Assembly (NCBI GenBank): GCA_910583965.1
Contig: CAJUAE010000047.1
Span: forward strand, 1 to 24,633
Direction of reading: 5' to 3'
Length of the DNA: 24,633 nucleotides
Source of the DNA: an uncultured Lachnospiraceae bacterium
GTDB lineage: Bacteria; Bacillota; Clostridia; Lachnospirales; Lachnospiraceae
The notes below the pieces were generated by a model, which made no database searches, was not told where the DNA came from, and saw only the letters and a program-made list of their open reading frames with translations. Position 1 is the stretch's first letter; each line of letters opens with the position of its first letter. Positions 8,038-16,037 of the stretch are shown piece by piece. The position numbers and the translations under genes are program-made.

Positions 8038-8724
8038 ATGCAACTGATCATCGAACAATTTCCAATTGTTATTCGCTCATTAAATATTGGTTTCTTACAA
8101 ACTTTAAAGTTATTTTTTGTCACACTCATTGGCGCATTTCCGCTCGGTTTGGTCATTGCGTTTGGCTCCATGTCCCATTTCAGACCCATAAAATACCTTT
8201 CGAGGTTCCTTGTATGGATTATACGAGGAACTCCCCTTATGATTCAGCTACTAATCATATATTATTTTCCGGGGTTAATACTACATACGCCTATCTGGGG
8301 CAGCGGGGAAAGCGGTCGTTTTCTAGCCGCCAGCGTTTCTTTTATTTTAAATTATGCATGTTATTTCTCTGAAATTTATCGCGGTGGTATTCAGTCTATT
8401 CCTGTCGGTCAAACAGAGGCTGGGCTTGTACTAGGTATGACCAAGCAGCAAATTTTTGTAAAAATTAAATTGCTTCAAATGGTAAAACGAATTGTTCCGC
8501 CAATGTCCAATGAAATTATCACACTGGTAAAAGATACTTCTCTTTCCCGCATTATTGCTCTGCAAGAAATTATTTGGGCAGGACAATCTTTTCTAAAAGG
8601 TTCACAGGGAATTTCTGGCGCCATCTGGCCACTGTTTTTCACTGCGGTCTATTATCTAATCTGGAACGGTATTCTCACTACTCTTTTGGGGTATCTTGAA
8701 AAACGATTAGATTACTTTAAGTAA
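8038..8724 (+). CDS. Polar amino acid ABC importer permease (HisM/GlnP type)
   Basis: This is the membrane channel subunit, 228 residues, probably acting as a homodimer because only one permease gene is present. It has about five membrane segments, the characteristic WIIRGTPLMIQLL near residues 60-72, and the EAA cytoplasmic loop EIYRGGIQSIPVGQTEAGL, which contacts the ATPase. The region VKDTSLSRIIALQEI is also typical. The start follows an AGGAG site and lies 35 bases after the binding-protein stop; the ATPase gene follows after 12 bases. Length is normal for the family. Confidence 0.9.
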   Translation: MQLIIEQFPIVIRSLNIGFLQTLKLFFVTLIGAFPLGLVIAFGSMSHFRPIKYLSRFLVWIIRGTPLMIQLLIIYYFPGLILHTPIWGSGESGRFLAASVSFILNYACYFSEIYRGGIQSIPVGQTEAGLVLGMTKQQIFVKIKLLQMVKRIVPPMSNEIITLVKDTSLSRIIALQEIIWAGQSFLKGSQGISGAIWPLFFTAVYYLIWNGILTTLLGYLEKRLDYFK

Positions 8725-8736
8725 GGGGGAATTGAC

Positions 8737-9534
8737 ATGGCTGTCTTAGAAGTACAACACATTCAAAAAACATTTGAAAAGACACAAGTCTTAAAAGATA
8801 TTAGTTTCTCTATGGAAAAAGGGCAGACGGTATCCATTATTGGCTCCTCTGGAAGCGGCAAGACAACCCTTCTGCGCTGCCTAAACTTTTTGGAAAAACC
8901 AGACACTGGCATCATTCGCGTAAATGGAGAAACACTTTTTGACTCTGCCGATCCATCCACAGGAAAAGAAAGTGAAATCCGCAAGAAACGCCTACATTTT
9001 GGTCTTGTATTCCAATCGTTTAATCTATTTCCACAGTACACTGCGCTGCAAAACGTTATGTTAGCAGGACAGCTACTTGCAAAGGAAGCACCTGATTTTA
9101 AAGCACACAAAAAAGAAAAACTGCTCGAAATTGAATTGCAGGCAAAAGAACTGTTACATCAAATGGGACTTGCAGACAGAATGGAAAATTATCCGCACCA
9201 ACTTTCCGGTGGTCAATGTCAGCGTGTTGCAATTGCGCGCGCATTGGCACTGACCCCTGATATATTATGTTTCGATGAACCAACTTCCGCGCTTGACCCA
9301 GAGCTGACAGGCGAAGTCCTACATGTGATTCAAGAACTTGCTGCCAAGGAAACCACTATGATTATTGTCACACATGAGATGGCTTTTGCGCGCGATGTCG
9401 CCGACCATATTATCTTTATGGACAATGGAACCATCTTGGAGCAGGGAACGCCAAAGGAAGTCATAGAAAATCCAAAAGAAGAACGCACGCGGCAGTTTTT
9501 GTCACGATTCCATCAGGAGAAGCATTTTCTTTAG
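8737..9534 (+). CDS. Polar amino acid ABC importer ATPase (GlnQ/HisP type)
   Basis: This cytoplasmic ATPase powers the importer. Its 265 residues include Walker A GSSGSGKTT near residues 36-44, a Q-loop FQSFNLFP, the signature LSGGQCQR, Walker B ILCFDEPTSALDP, and the switch His in IIVTHEMAFA. A segment of about 25 residues between the Q-loop and the signature (around EAPDFKAHKKEKL) makes it slightly longer than most GlnQ proteins. The ribosome binding site is AAGGGGGA. Its last 33 bases overlap, tail to tail, the end of the YunG-like gene on the other strand, and no terminator is visible between them. Confidence 0.93.
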   Translation: MAVLEVQHIQKTFEKTQVLKDISFSMEKGQTVSIIGSSGSGKTTLLRCLNFLEKPDTGIIRVNGETLFDSADPSTGKESEIRKKRLHFGLVFQSFNLFPQYTALQNVMLAGQLLAKEAPDFKAHKKEKLLEIELQAKELLHQMGLADRMENYPHQLSGGQCQRVAIARALALTPDILCFDEPTSALDPELTGEVLHVIQELAAKETTMIIVTHEMAFARDVADHIIFMDNGTILEQGTPKEVIENPKEERTRQFLSRFHQEKHFL

Positions 9535-9936
9535 ATGCTCATAGCGCTGACGCTTTTCTTCTTTTGCAAAATGTACTTCCCGTAATTGCTCTGGATTATT
9601 TTTATAATTTAAAATTTCATCGCCAAATTGTTCGCTCGTTAAATCAAAACAACAACCATCAACTACATTATAACAATGATAATTTCCATCAGGCCGTTGT
9701 ATTCCATATACTTTACCACCAAAAATATCCTGCGCCAAAAATGCTGTAATTGAACACTGTCCCAATGTTTTATTCTCTGGTGTCCAGTTTCCCCGCATTC
9801 TTGGTGCACAGGTATCAGCACACCAGATTTCTGAGAGTGCATTGTATAAATCAATTGGTGTTTTAATTTTTGCATATTGTTCTGTCACGGATTGACAATG
9901 TGCCTGTTCCCAGCCATAAAATTTGTATTCTTTCAT
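9502..9936 (-). CDS. YunG-like protein of unknown function
   Basis: This 144-residue protein appears soluble and resembles Bacillus YunG-type proteins. Recognisable features are WCADTCAPRMRGNWTPEN near residues 38-55, then LGQCSITAFLAQDIFGGKVYG, and HCYNVVDGCCFDLTSEQFG. The conserved Cys, Asp and His residues suggest a papain-like or transglutaminase-like arrangement with GQC holding a candidate nucleophile. That is my inference, not an established activity. The start is an ATG preceded by AAAGAGGT, 13 bases after the deformylase-like stop, so the two are cotranscribed. The C-terminal ten codons overlap the 3' end of the amino acid ATPase gene on the opposite strand. Confidence 0.72.
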   Translation of the reverse strand: MKEYKFYGWEQAHCQSVTEQYAKIKTPIDLYNALSEIWCADTCAPRMRGNWTPENKTLGQCSITAFLAQDIFGGKVYGIQRPDGNYHCYNVVDGCCFDLTSEQFGDEILNYKNNPEQLREVHFAKEEKRQRYEHLKKMLLLMES

Positions 9937-9949
9937 TATTTACCTCTTT

Positions 9950-10360
9950 TCATATAATAATTCCTTCCAAATGGTCGCATTCATGTTGTATAATCTGTGC
10001 AATCCATCCAGAATATTTCTGCTTCTGCTTTTTCCATACAGCATCAAAAAACTCTACCTCAATCTCTCGATATCGCGTTGTTGTCCGCACTCCGTCCAAG
10101 GACAGACATCCTTCTTCAACTTCGTATGCATCTGTTTTCTTTGTAATTACTGGATTTATCATTGGTATATTCATAAACCCCATATTTACCACAATAATTC
10201 GTTTTCGCACACCAATCATATTTGCCGCCATTCCAACACATCCAGCCTGATTTGCTTTCAGCGTGTCAAGCAAATCCGTAACTACTTGTGCATCTTCTCT
10301 TGTTGCAGGTTCTGATTTTTGATTTAAGAAAAAAATATCCCTTATAATCGGTCTCACCAT
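9950..10360 (-). CDS. def: Short peptide-deformylase-family protein
   Basis: Peptide deformylase removes the formyl group from the first Met of new proteins. This one has 136 residues, shorter than the usual 150-190. Motif II is intact as EEGCLSL (Cys85) and motif III as QHECDHLEG (His126, Glu127, His130), so the metal site is complete. Motif I, normally GxGLAAPQIG, reads CVGMAANMIG: the Gln that stabilises the reaction intermediate is replaced by Met49 and the Pro by Asn. I recall similar short proteins with this change in other Clostridia. It may therefore be a divergent enzyme rather than the main housekeeping deformylase. The start has AGAGGGAT upstream and a consensus promoter about 73 bases away. 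Confidence 0.82.
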   Translation of the reverse strand: MVRPIIRDIFFLNQKSEPATREDAQVVTDLLDTLKANQAGCVGMAANMIGVRKRIIVVNMGFMNIPMINPVITKKTDAYEVEEGCLSLDGVRTTTRYREIEVEFFDAVWKKQKQKYSGWIAQIIQHECDHLEGIII

Positions 10361-10432
10361 AATAATCCCTCTAACTTTCTAATAAATATTCCTCTTATAT
10401 CTTTATTTTAAGAAATTATTGTCTGTGATTTT

Positions 10433-10461
10433 ATTATACGCAATACCATGTATCATTTCAA
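10433..10461 (-). promoter_or_regulatory. Sigma-A-type promoter for the deformylase-like/YunG-like pair
   Basis: On the minus strand TTGAAA (10461-10456) and TATAAT (10438-10433) are spaced by 17 bases, close to consensus. The -35 box begins only 9 bases past the stop of the sensor kinase gene. I see no strong terminator between the two units, so read-through from the kinase operon is possible. Confidence 0.72.
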
Positions 10462-10469
10462 GCAATCTC

Positions 10470-11744
10470 TTACATTGGCAAAACGACAATAAATGCCATT
10501 CCTTCCGCCTCACACACAGCAAAAATCTCTCCGTCGATTTTATGCATAATTTCGCGGCAGATATATAATCCCAGACCATTTCCCTGCTGCCCTCTTGTGT
10601 TCTCCCCACGAAAAAAACTATCAAACAAATGCACAAAGTCTTTCTGTGAAACTGGTTCTCCTGTATTATATACTTTGATAAGTTGGCAGTAATCCTCCTC
10701 ATAAAACGTAAGTTCTATAAAACGTCCATCTCCATATTTAAAAGCGTTTGTCAAAAGATTCTCAAACACTTCAAATAATCGGTTTAAATCTCCTTGCAAT
10801 ATTCGGTTTTGATAATTTCCGATGGATAAATTACATTTGCGTAACGCACACTTTTCCCCGTAAAATTGCTCAATCCACTGTACCAATTCTTTTAAATAAA
10901 ACGCACCTTTTTCCACTTCAATAGAAACAATATCCTCCTTAGAAGCTTTTACAATCTCATGGACAAATTTTTCAATCTGCTCTGCCTTTTGTCCTATCTG
11001 ACAATATGCATTTCGTCGCTCTACATTTGTAGTATATATATCATCAGTCAATGCCTTTGTATATAATTTTATCATATTGAGTGGGGTCTTTATATCATGT
11101 GACAGAGAAAGTAATAAAAGTTTTCTCTCTCTCTGTAACTCTAACTCCCGTTTACGGCTTATTTTAAGTTCATCTCGCAATCCATTTAATCCCCAAAGAA
11201 ATCTACCAAAATATTGATTTCTCTCTGCTTTCATTTCCCCTTGCAAATTCCCTTTAGACAGCTCATAAGTCATATCTTGCATTCGGTGAAAAGGCTGTAT
11301 CAAATGCTTTTTTAAATAAAGTAATACTATCACTAAAAATAATTCCATCAAAAAGAGTGTCCCTTCTATCCAGAAAAGACACTGCATTGTATTTGTACTC
11401 TTTTCATAATCAAACCGCAAAAATCCCTTGATGCCATCTCCATCAACGATTAAAGGAACAATCATACTAGATTTTTTATTCTCTCCACTGTAAAAGTCCA
11501 TCACTTTATCTCTGTCTATTTCAGAATTTGAAAGATAAGAAACCGACTGAATCTCATGATAGTGTTCCCAGTTAATTTTATCTAAATCTTCTGGCTGTTT
11601 TATCTCTGCCATAATTCGATTTATCTCCACCTTATAGTATTTTTCATTTTTTTCTATGCTAGTAAACAATAAAATACCTATACAAACTGTCATTGTAAGA
11701 TAAAACAAAAGAGAAAAAATAATAAGACTATTATAGTTCTTCAT
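10470..11744 (-). CDS. Membrane sensor histidine kinase
   Basis: This kinase probably phosphorylates the response regulator encoded immediately upstream. The 424 residues hold a membrane segment at about 8-28, an extracytoplasmic domain of roughly 95 residues, a second membrane segment at about 123-145 and a HAMP-like linker. The phospho-acceptor motif SLSHDIKTPL has its His at about residue 216. The ATP-binding domain shows ENLLTNAFKYG (N box), YNTGEPVS (G1 region) and GNGLGLYICREI (G2). The N-terminus overlaps the regulator gene by 14 bases, so the two are translationally coupled, and AGGA lies seven bases before the ATG. Because it has a real external domain, it differs from the BceS type, which largely lacks one and senses through its transporter. 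Confidence 0.9.
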   Translation of the reverse strand: MKNYNSLIIFSLLFYLTMTVCIGILLFTSIEKNEKYYKVEINRIMAEIKQPEDLDKINWEHYHEIQSVSYLSNSEIDRDKVMDFYSGENKKSSMIVPLIVDGDGIKGFLRFDYEKSTNTMQCLFWIEGTLFLMELFLVIVLLYLKKHLIQPFHRMQDMTYELSKGNLQGEMKAERNQYFGRFLWGLNGLRDELKISRKRELELQRERKLLLLSLSHDIKTPLNMIKLYTKALTDDIYTTNVERRNAYCQIGQKAEQIEKFVHEIVKASKEDIVSIEVEKGAFYLKELVQWIEQFYGEKCALRKCNLSIGNYQNRILQGDLNRLFEVFENLLTNAFKYGDGRFIELTFYEEDYCQLIKVYNTGEPVSQKDFVHLFDSFFRGENTRGQQGNGLGLYICREIMHKIDGEIFAVCEAEGMAFIVVLPM

Positions 11745-12411
11745 AGCGATATCCTATTCCCCACACAGTCTTGATACGCAATGGCTTCTTTGGATTCTCC
11801 TCAATTTTATTGCGCAGCATATTGATATGTACCGTCAATGTTTGATTTTCACTAAAACTGTCTACTCCCCAAATTTTGTAAAACAAAAAGTCTTTATCAA
11901 GCGTCTTTCCAGAATTTTCAACCATTATCAGTAACAATTCATATTCCTTAGCATTAAGTTCCACCAATGTCTTTTCTTTGTAAACTTTTCTGGCAGACTT
12001 ATCAATCATCAAATTACCTGAATATAAAATCTCTTTCTCTGTGTGTACACCGTAGACACGTGTAAAAAGTGAATTAATTTTTGCCACCAGCAAATCTGGA
12101 TCAACAGGTTTTTCCAGATAATCATCCGCGCCTAGCCGAAAACCATTTAATTGATCCTCTTTGCTCACGCGCGCACTAATTATTAAAATTGGTATACTGC
12201 CCATTCGGCGTACTTCTCTGCACACAACAAAACCATCAAGGTTAGGAAGTGTAATGTCTAAAAGTAACATTTTGACTGTATTATTTTTTAGAAAGTCGAG
12301 CGCTTCTTCTCCCGAAGTCACCAATTGAATGGTATAGTTTGCTCTTTCTATATAAATTTTTAACAGTTTTGCTAACTCTTTTTCATCTTCCACCATTAAA
12401 ATATCAAACAC
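11731..12411 (-). CDS. OmpR-family response regulator
   Basis: This DNA-binding regulator is the partner of the kinase encoded downstream. Counting from the GTG at 12411 it has 226 residues. The receiver domain has the acidic pair in MVEDE, phospho-acceptor Asp52 in LLLDITLPN, Ser79 in place of Thr/Ser, and Lys101 in YLEKPVD. A winged-helix domain fills the C-terminal 95 residues, with FLFYKIWGVD and INMLRNKIEENP. I chose GTG 12411 because it gives the usual FDILMVEDE opening and has GAGG eight bases upstream. An in-frame ATG at 12438 overlaps the ATPase stop codon and would add nine residues. It probably controls the adjacent transporter genes. Confidence 0.9.
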   Translation of the reverse strand: MFDILMVEDEKELAKLLKIYIERANYTIQLVTSGEEALDFLKNNTVKMLLLDITLPNLDGFVVCREVRRMGSIPILIISARVSKEDQLNGFRLGADDYLEKPVDPDLLVAKINSLFTRVYGVHTEKEILYSGNLMIDKSARKVYKEKTLVELNAKEYELLLIMVENSGKTLDKDFLFYKIWGVDSFSENQTLTVHINMLRNKIEENPKKPLRIKTVWGIGYRYEEL

Positions 12412-12431
12412 ACTCACTACCTCATCAAAAC

Positions 12432-13193
12432 CTACCATCCAAGTTTCATCAACCAGTTGTTTAATTCTCTTTCTCGTTCTCTCGCCATATCTTCTTTGTA
12501 TTTTCCAAGATGCTTTTCTTCACGAATATTACCATCCTCTATATAAAATACTCGCTCGCATCGAGAAGCCACTTTTACATCATGCGTCACCATCATAATT
12601 GTCGTTCCATCTTCATTTAATTTGTTTAACTCCTTCATAACTTCCTCGGAGTTTTGCTTATTTAATGCTCCTGTCGGCTCATCGGCAAAAATAATTTTAG
12701 GATTGTTAATCATGCTTCGGGCAATGCAAGCTCTCTGTAATTGCCCGCCAGATACTTCGCTGATATCATTGTCCGCAACCTCGCTGATACCAAGTTTTGC
12801 CATTAAAACCTTTGCGCGCTCGTTGATTTTTCTTCGTTGCTCTTTTCTGGAATCTGCCTGATATGCAGGCAAGATAATATTATCATAAATCGAAAGATTT
12901 TTTAGCATATACATCTGTTGAAAAACAAATCCCATTCGTTTTAGGCGCAAATCGCTCACTTGGTCTGCCGATAGCTTTGTCAATTCCTCTCCAAAAAACT
13001 CAATATCACCTGCTGTAACAGTATCCATTCCACTGACTGTATATAACAATGTTGTTTTTCCAGAGCCAGAAGGTCCCATAATTCCCACCATTTCGCCTTC
13101 TTCAATCTCCAAATTTACATTTCTAAGTACATTGTTATGTCTCCTGTTCACAATATACGTTTTACACAGATTCTTTGCTCTCAATACATTCAT
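12432..13193 (-). CDS. ABC transporter ATPase, MacB/LolD/BceA type
   Basis: This ATPase partners the FtsX-type permease encoded upstream. The protein has 253 residues from the ATG at 13193; a GTG one codon earlier is possible but poorly spaced from GAGAG. It carries Walker A GPSGSGKTT, Q-loop VFQQMYMLKNLS, the signature VSGGQLQR, Walker B IIFADEPTGALN, and the H-loop in MMVTHDVKVA. The short form and the ADEPTGALN motif are typical of ATPases that drive mechanotransmission or export with FtsX-domain permeases, as opposed to solute importers. The 148-base gap to the permease gene is filled with palindromic repeat, unlike the other tight junctions of this operon. Confidence 0.9.
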   Translation of the reverse strand: MNVLRAKNLCKTYIVNRRHNNVLRNVNLEIEEGEMVGIMGPSGSGKTTLLYTVSGMDTVTAGDIEFFGEELTKLSADQVSDLRLKRMGFVFQQMYMLKNLSIYDNIILPAYQADSRKEQRRKINERAKVLMAKLGISEVADNDISEVSGGQLQRACIARSMINNPKIIFADEPTGALNKQNSEEVMKELNKLNEDGTTIMMVTHDVKVASRCERVFYIEDGNIREEKHLGKYKEDMARERERELNNWLMKLGW

Positions 13194-13216
13194 CACAAAC
13201 TCTCTTTCTTATACTA

Positions 13217-13347
13217 ATCCCCATGCCACCTTTGGGCGACTCAAATAGATATGTGAAACTTAATAGTTCTTATACAGTGTCTCTTGTTGCCTTAGAACTA
13301 TTTTTCATACGAACTCTCATATGCCCGCTTTGGCGGGCGTACTAATC
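13217..13347 (-). repeat. Palindromic repeat mosaic, copy 2 (between permease and ATPase genes)
   Basis: Read on the plus strand, the modules are as follows. An imperfect GCCACC/GGGCGAC hairpin followed by TCAAATAG is shared with the copy before uvrC. A degraded GTTCTTATACAGTG/GTTGCCTTAGAAC hairpin follows at about 13266-13298. Last is GCCCGC/GCGGGC (13323-13328 with 13333-13338) followed by GTACTAATC, exactly as in copy 1. The stop codon of the permease gene (TAG, 13344-13342) lies inside that GTACTAATC block, so the repeat forms the end of the coding sequence. On the minus strand the last junction reads ATGGGGATTAGTATAAG, just before the ATPase gene. Confidence 0.8.
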
Positions 13348-15720
13348 CGCTATTTTCATGTCATTGGTATTGATTCTCTTTACGCTTCCTGTTGCTAAAT
13401 GTGTTGCAAATATAATTCCTATAAGCAACATTGTGGGATATAAAATATATGCTTTTAGCGCGTCCACTTGTATCTGAAGCTCTGCTCCCATAATTGCAAA
13501 AATATTTCTTAGCACAAACCGATTGCACAGCATAGACAATGGAACTGCAACAATCATAGATAAAATTACCATCCATACCATTCGCATAACCAACCATAGC
13601 CGAATTGCTTTGTTGCGCCATCCTATACTTTTTAACATGGCAAGCTGTCCTTTTTCCTGCACAATAAATAACTTCATCATCAACAGAGAAATCAACATAA
13701 TTAAAACACACAACATTATTGTCATTGGAATCTGTAGTGTCTGCATTGTATTTTTAATCGAACCAATATTCGCATCCAGTGCTTCTTGCGCTGTAACCCA
13801 ATTGTATCGGGGAAACTCTTTTTTTAGTACATCTGCTAGTTCTTGCTGCGTCAAAGTTGTCTCCATCTCAACGGTGGCCTTCCAATATCCTGGTAAAATT
13901 TCATTACTTATATCAATTGCTGGATTTAGCCGAGCGCTTTTTCCAAGTTGCATATAATCACTGTAATACCCTGTAATAATCAGTTTTTGTTCCTTTCCTC
14001 CAATTTTAGCAATAACAGTATCTCCAATTTCAAGATTATTTTCCTCCATAATCTTTTTAGAAAAAGCGACCTCATTGCTTAATTTTGGCGCTAAACCCGC
14101 TTGATATTCGCAAAAGCTTCCATTCTTGCCAATTGGATAATTGGAAAGAGGCTTTATAACATCACCCACATCATTTATCGTATATTCTATAAAAGCCAGT
14201 GCCCCAACACTTAACTCTGCCGTATAGCCTTTTGCTGCCATCTCCTTTTCTATACGACGCAACGCATGTTCCAAGTCCTTCGTGTTATGATATGGCGCAG
14301 CCCCTTGTTCCTCAACTGTTTCCAAATAAATTGCCGCATCAGGATTCAAGTTAAACTTAGATGCCATTTCATCACTCTCCATCGTTGTCAATGTATTGAG
14401 CGGAACTGTAATCAGCACAAAACTGATACAAAATGTAAAGAATAAAACAAGATAACGCCTTGTATTGCAAAGAATATCATTTAATCCAAGAAAGGATATC
14501 GTCCCCATATATTTTCTTTTATAAAGACATAACCCTCTGCGTTTTTGATATCGTTCGCCACTATCCCCACTCCGTATCGCTTCAATCGCAGAGATTTTCT
14601 TTAATTTTTTGGTAAAGACAACACACATTCCTGTCACAAACAATATTATCACAATACTACAAACTAGATTAATGACAGCAGTATTTGTACTGTCGCCTAA
14701 AACCATATTTTTGCTGACGCTATCCATCATGCCCTTACCAAATGGAATGCTGATTAAAAATCCCACGATTGCACCTGTCACCACCAGAGCAAAATACTTC
14801 ACAAGATATATTTTTCGTATCGAAAAATTGCGCATTCCTATCGCTTTCATCACACCAATCTCTCGATATTTTTCTTCCATTGTAAAACTAAGAGAAAACT
14901 TTAGAATCATAAGTGATATTAAAATCAGACAAAATCCAACTACAATTAGCAGCGCAGCAACAATCATATCAAACACATATAACAGCGAATAAATACTACG
15001 TTCAAAGGAATTTACAAGAAGTTTAAATTCTTGCTGATTCATAGAATCCATTGTTTCTTTTGGATTTGTAGTATTAAAACCATATACTTCAATTTCTCTG
15101 TTTGTATTGGTTGATACCATTTTATCATAATCTTCTTCGCAGAAAACAAATCGCGCCATCCCACTCATTTCATTCCCATACATAATGTCCTTGCTTTGTA
15201 CTGAAATTTGGTAGGCAAATGTTTTTCCAGAAATATAAATCTCAAGTGTATCTCCAATGTGCAGTGCGTTTCTCTCCATCATGCCTACTGTGGCTGCGAC
15301 TTCTCCTGGCGCAAGCGATAGCTCTTTTCCCACATTGTCAAGGGCTTTCGCATATTTCCCTCCTGTCTTTGCCAGATACAAACTTGCTCCATTCGTGTTT
15401 AATATATCCGTTATGTGCTCCCGCTTAATTGTGATGTCCTCCGCTTTTATCTCATATAACTTTTCATGGTCATACTCTGTGACCTCATCACGACTATTTA
15501 ACCATTTCTCAAATCTTTCATTTTCCTCTCCTCCACTAAATACGGTCATCACATCACTAACATTTGCATATTCCATATATGTATCAAGCCCATTCATAAC
15601 CAAACAAATATTACTAACACTACTGGCAAGAAATATTGTTGACAATGTAATAAACAAAAATAAAATCAAATTGACCCCTTTTTGTTTCATCAAATCCTTT
15701 TTTAGTATTTCAAACCACAT
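13342..15720 (-). CDS. Large FtsX-type ABC permease with two MacB/FtsX domains
   Basis: This is the membrane subunit of the transporter, 792 residues from the ATG at 15720. That ATG has GAGGAAAG upstream; a TTG five codons earlier is less likely. The topology is a duplicated four-helix plan. One membrane segment lies at about 18-42, then an external domain of about 200 residues, then three segments between about 245 and 375. A second set starts near 425-445, followed by an external domain of about 220 residues and three final segments. Each set has the FtsX feature near the second helix (YREIGVMKAIGMRN in the first, LAMLKSIGWRNKA in the second). With ATPase, regulator and kinase downstream, it probably exports or strips an envelope-active compound. 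The last residues and the stop codon are repeat-derived. Confidence 0.88.
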   Translation of the reverse strand: MWFEILKKDLMKQKGVNLILFLFITLSTIFLASSVSNICLVMNGLDTYMEYANVSDVMTVFSGGEENERFEKWLNSRDEVTEYDHEKLYEIKAEDITIKREHITDILNTNGASLYLAKTGGKYAKALDNVGKELSLAPGEVAATVGMMERNALHIGDTLEIYISGKTFAYQISVQSKDIMYGNEMSGMARFVFCEEDYDKMVSTNTNREIEVYGFNTTNPKETMDSMNQQEFKLLVNSFERSIYSLLYVFDMIVAALLIVVGFCLILISLMILKFSLSFTMEEKYREIGVMKAIGMRNFSIRKIYLVKYFALVVTGAIVGFLISIPFGKGMMDSVSKNMVLGDSTNTAVINLVCSIVIILFVTGMCVVFTKKLKKISAIEAIRSGDSGERYQKRRGLCLYKRKYMGTISFLGLNDILCNTRRYLVLFFTFCISFVLITVPLNTLTTMESDEMASKFNLNPDAAIYLETVEEQGAAPYHNTKDLEHALRRIEKEMAAKGYTAELSVGALAFIEYTINDVGDVIKPLSNYPIGKNGSFCEYQAGLAPKLSNEVAFSKKIMEENNLEIGDTVIAKIGGKEQKLIITGYYSDYMQLGKSARLNPAIDISNEILPGYWKATVEMETTLTQQELADVLKKEFPRYNWVTAQEALDANIGSIKNTMQTLQIPMTIMLCVLIMLISLLMMKLFIVQEKGQLAMLKSIGWRNKAIRLWLVMRMVWMVILSMIVAVPLSMLCNRFVLRNIFAIMGAELQIQVDALKAYILYPTMLLIGIIFATHLATGSVKRINTNDMKIAD

Positions 15721-16037
15721 AACTTCTTTCCTCAAAACTATTTTGTCTCAATAGTCTCTTTTCTTTCTTTAAAACATTTCCGTTGTTATTAAGGAATTAT
15801 AGAAAAATAATTAATACGAATTACGCAAAATATTTCTTTGAGTATAAATTAATACAAAAACGTGTGCATAATCATGTAAGATGATATATTATGACAATTT
15901 TTTTGACATACGCAATCAAAGAAATAGACAAATCAAAATATGCCAGTTACTTTCCTACAGTTTCTTAAATTATTATAAGGAAAGAAATGTTAAAAAATCC
16001 TTAAATGAGAAGAAGTTTCTAATACTTTTTTAAAATT
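15721..16037. other. Intergenic region upstream of the FtsX-type transporter operon
   Basis: This is an AT-rich stretch of about 317 bases with no gene. It should hold the operon promoter. On the minus strand a TATAAT occurs at 15801-15796 without a good -35 box, as expected if the response regulator activates it. AATTAATAC occurs twice in direct orientation (15809-15817 and 15847-15855), a candidate but weak regulator site. I see no clear terminator for uvrC here. The best hairpin is a 6-bp TAAGGA/TCCTTA pair on the minus strand near 15976-16002. Confidence 0.45.

Noticed and set aside
9870..10315. Two overlapping plus-strand frames of about 130 codons
   Set aside because: Both are antisense to the deformylase-like gene, whose metal-binding motifs are clear.
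15257..15754. 165-codon plus-strand open frame
   Set aside because: It is antisense to the start of the FtsX-type permease, with low-complexity Ser/Phe-rich sequence and no recognisable domain.
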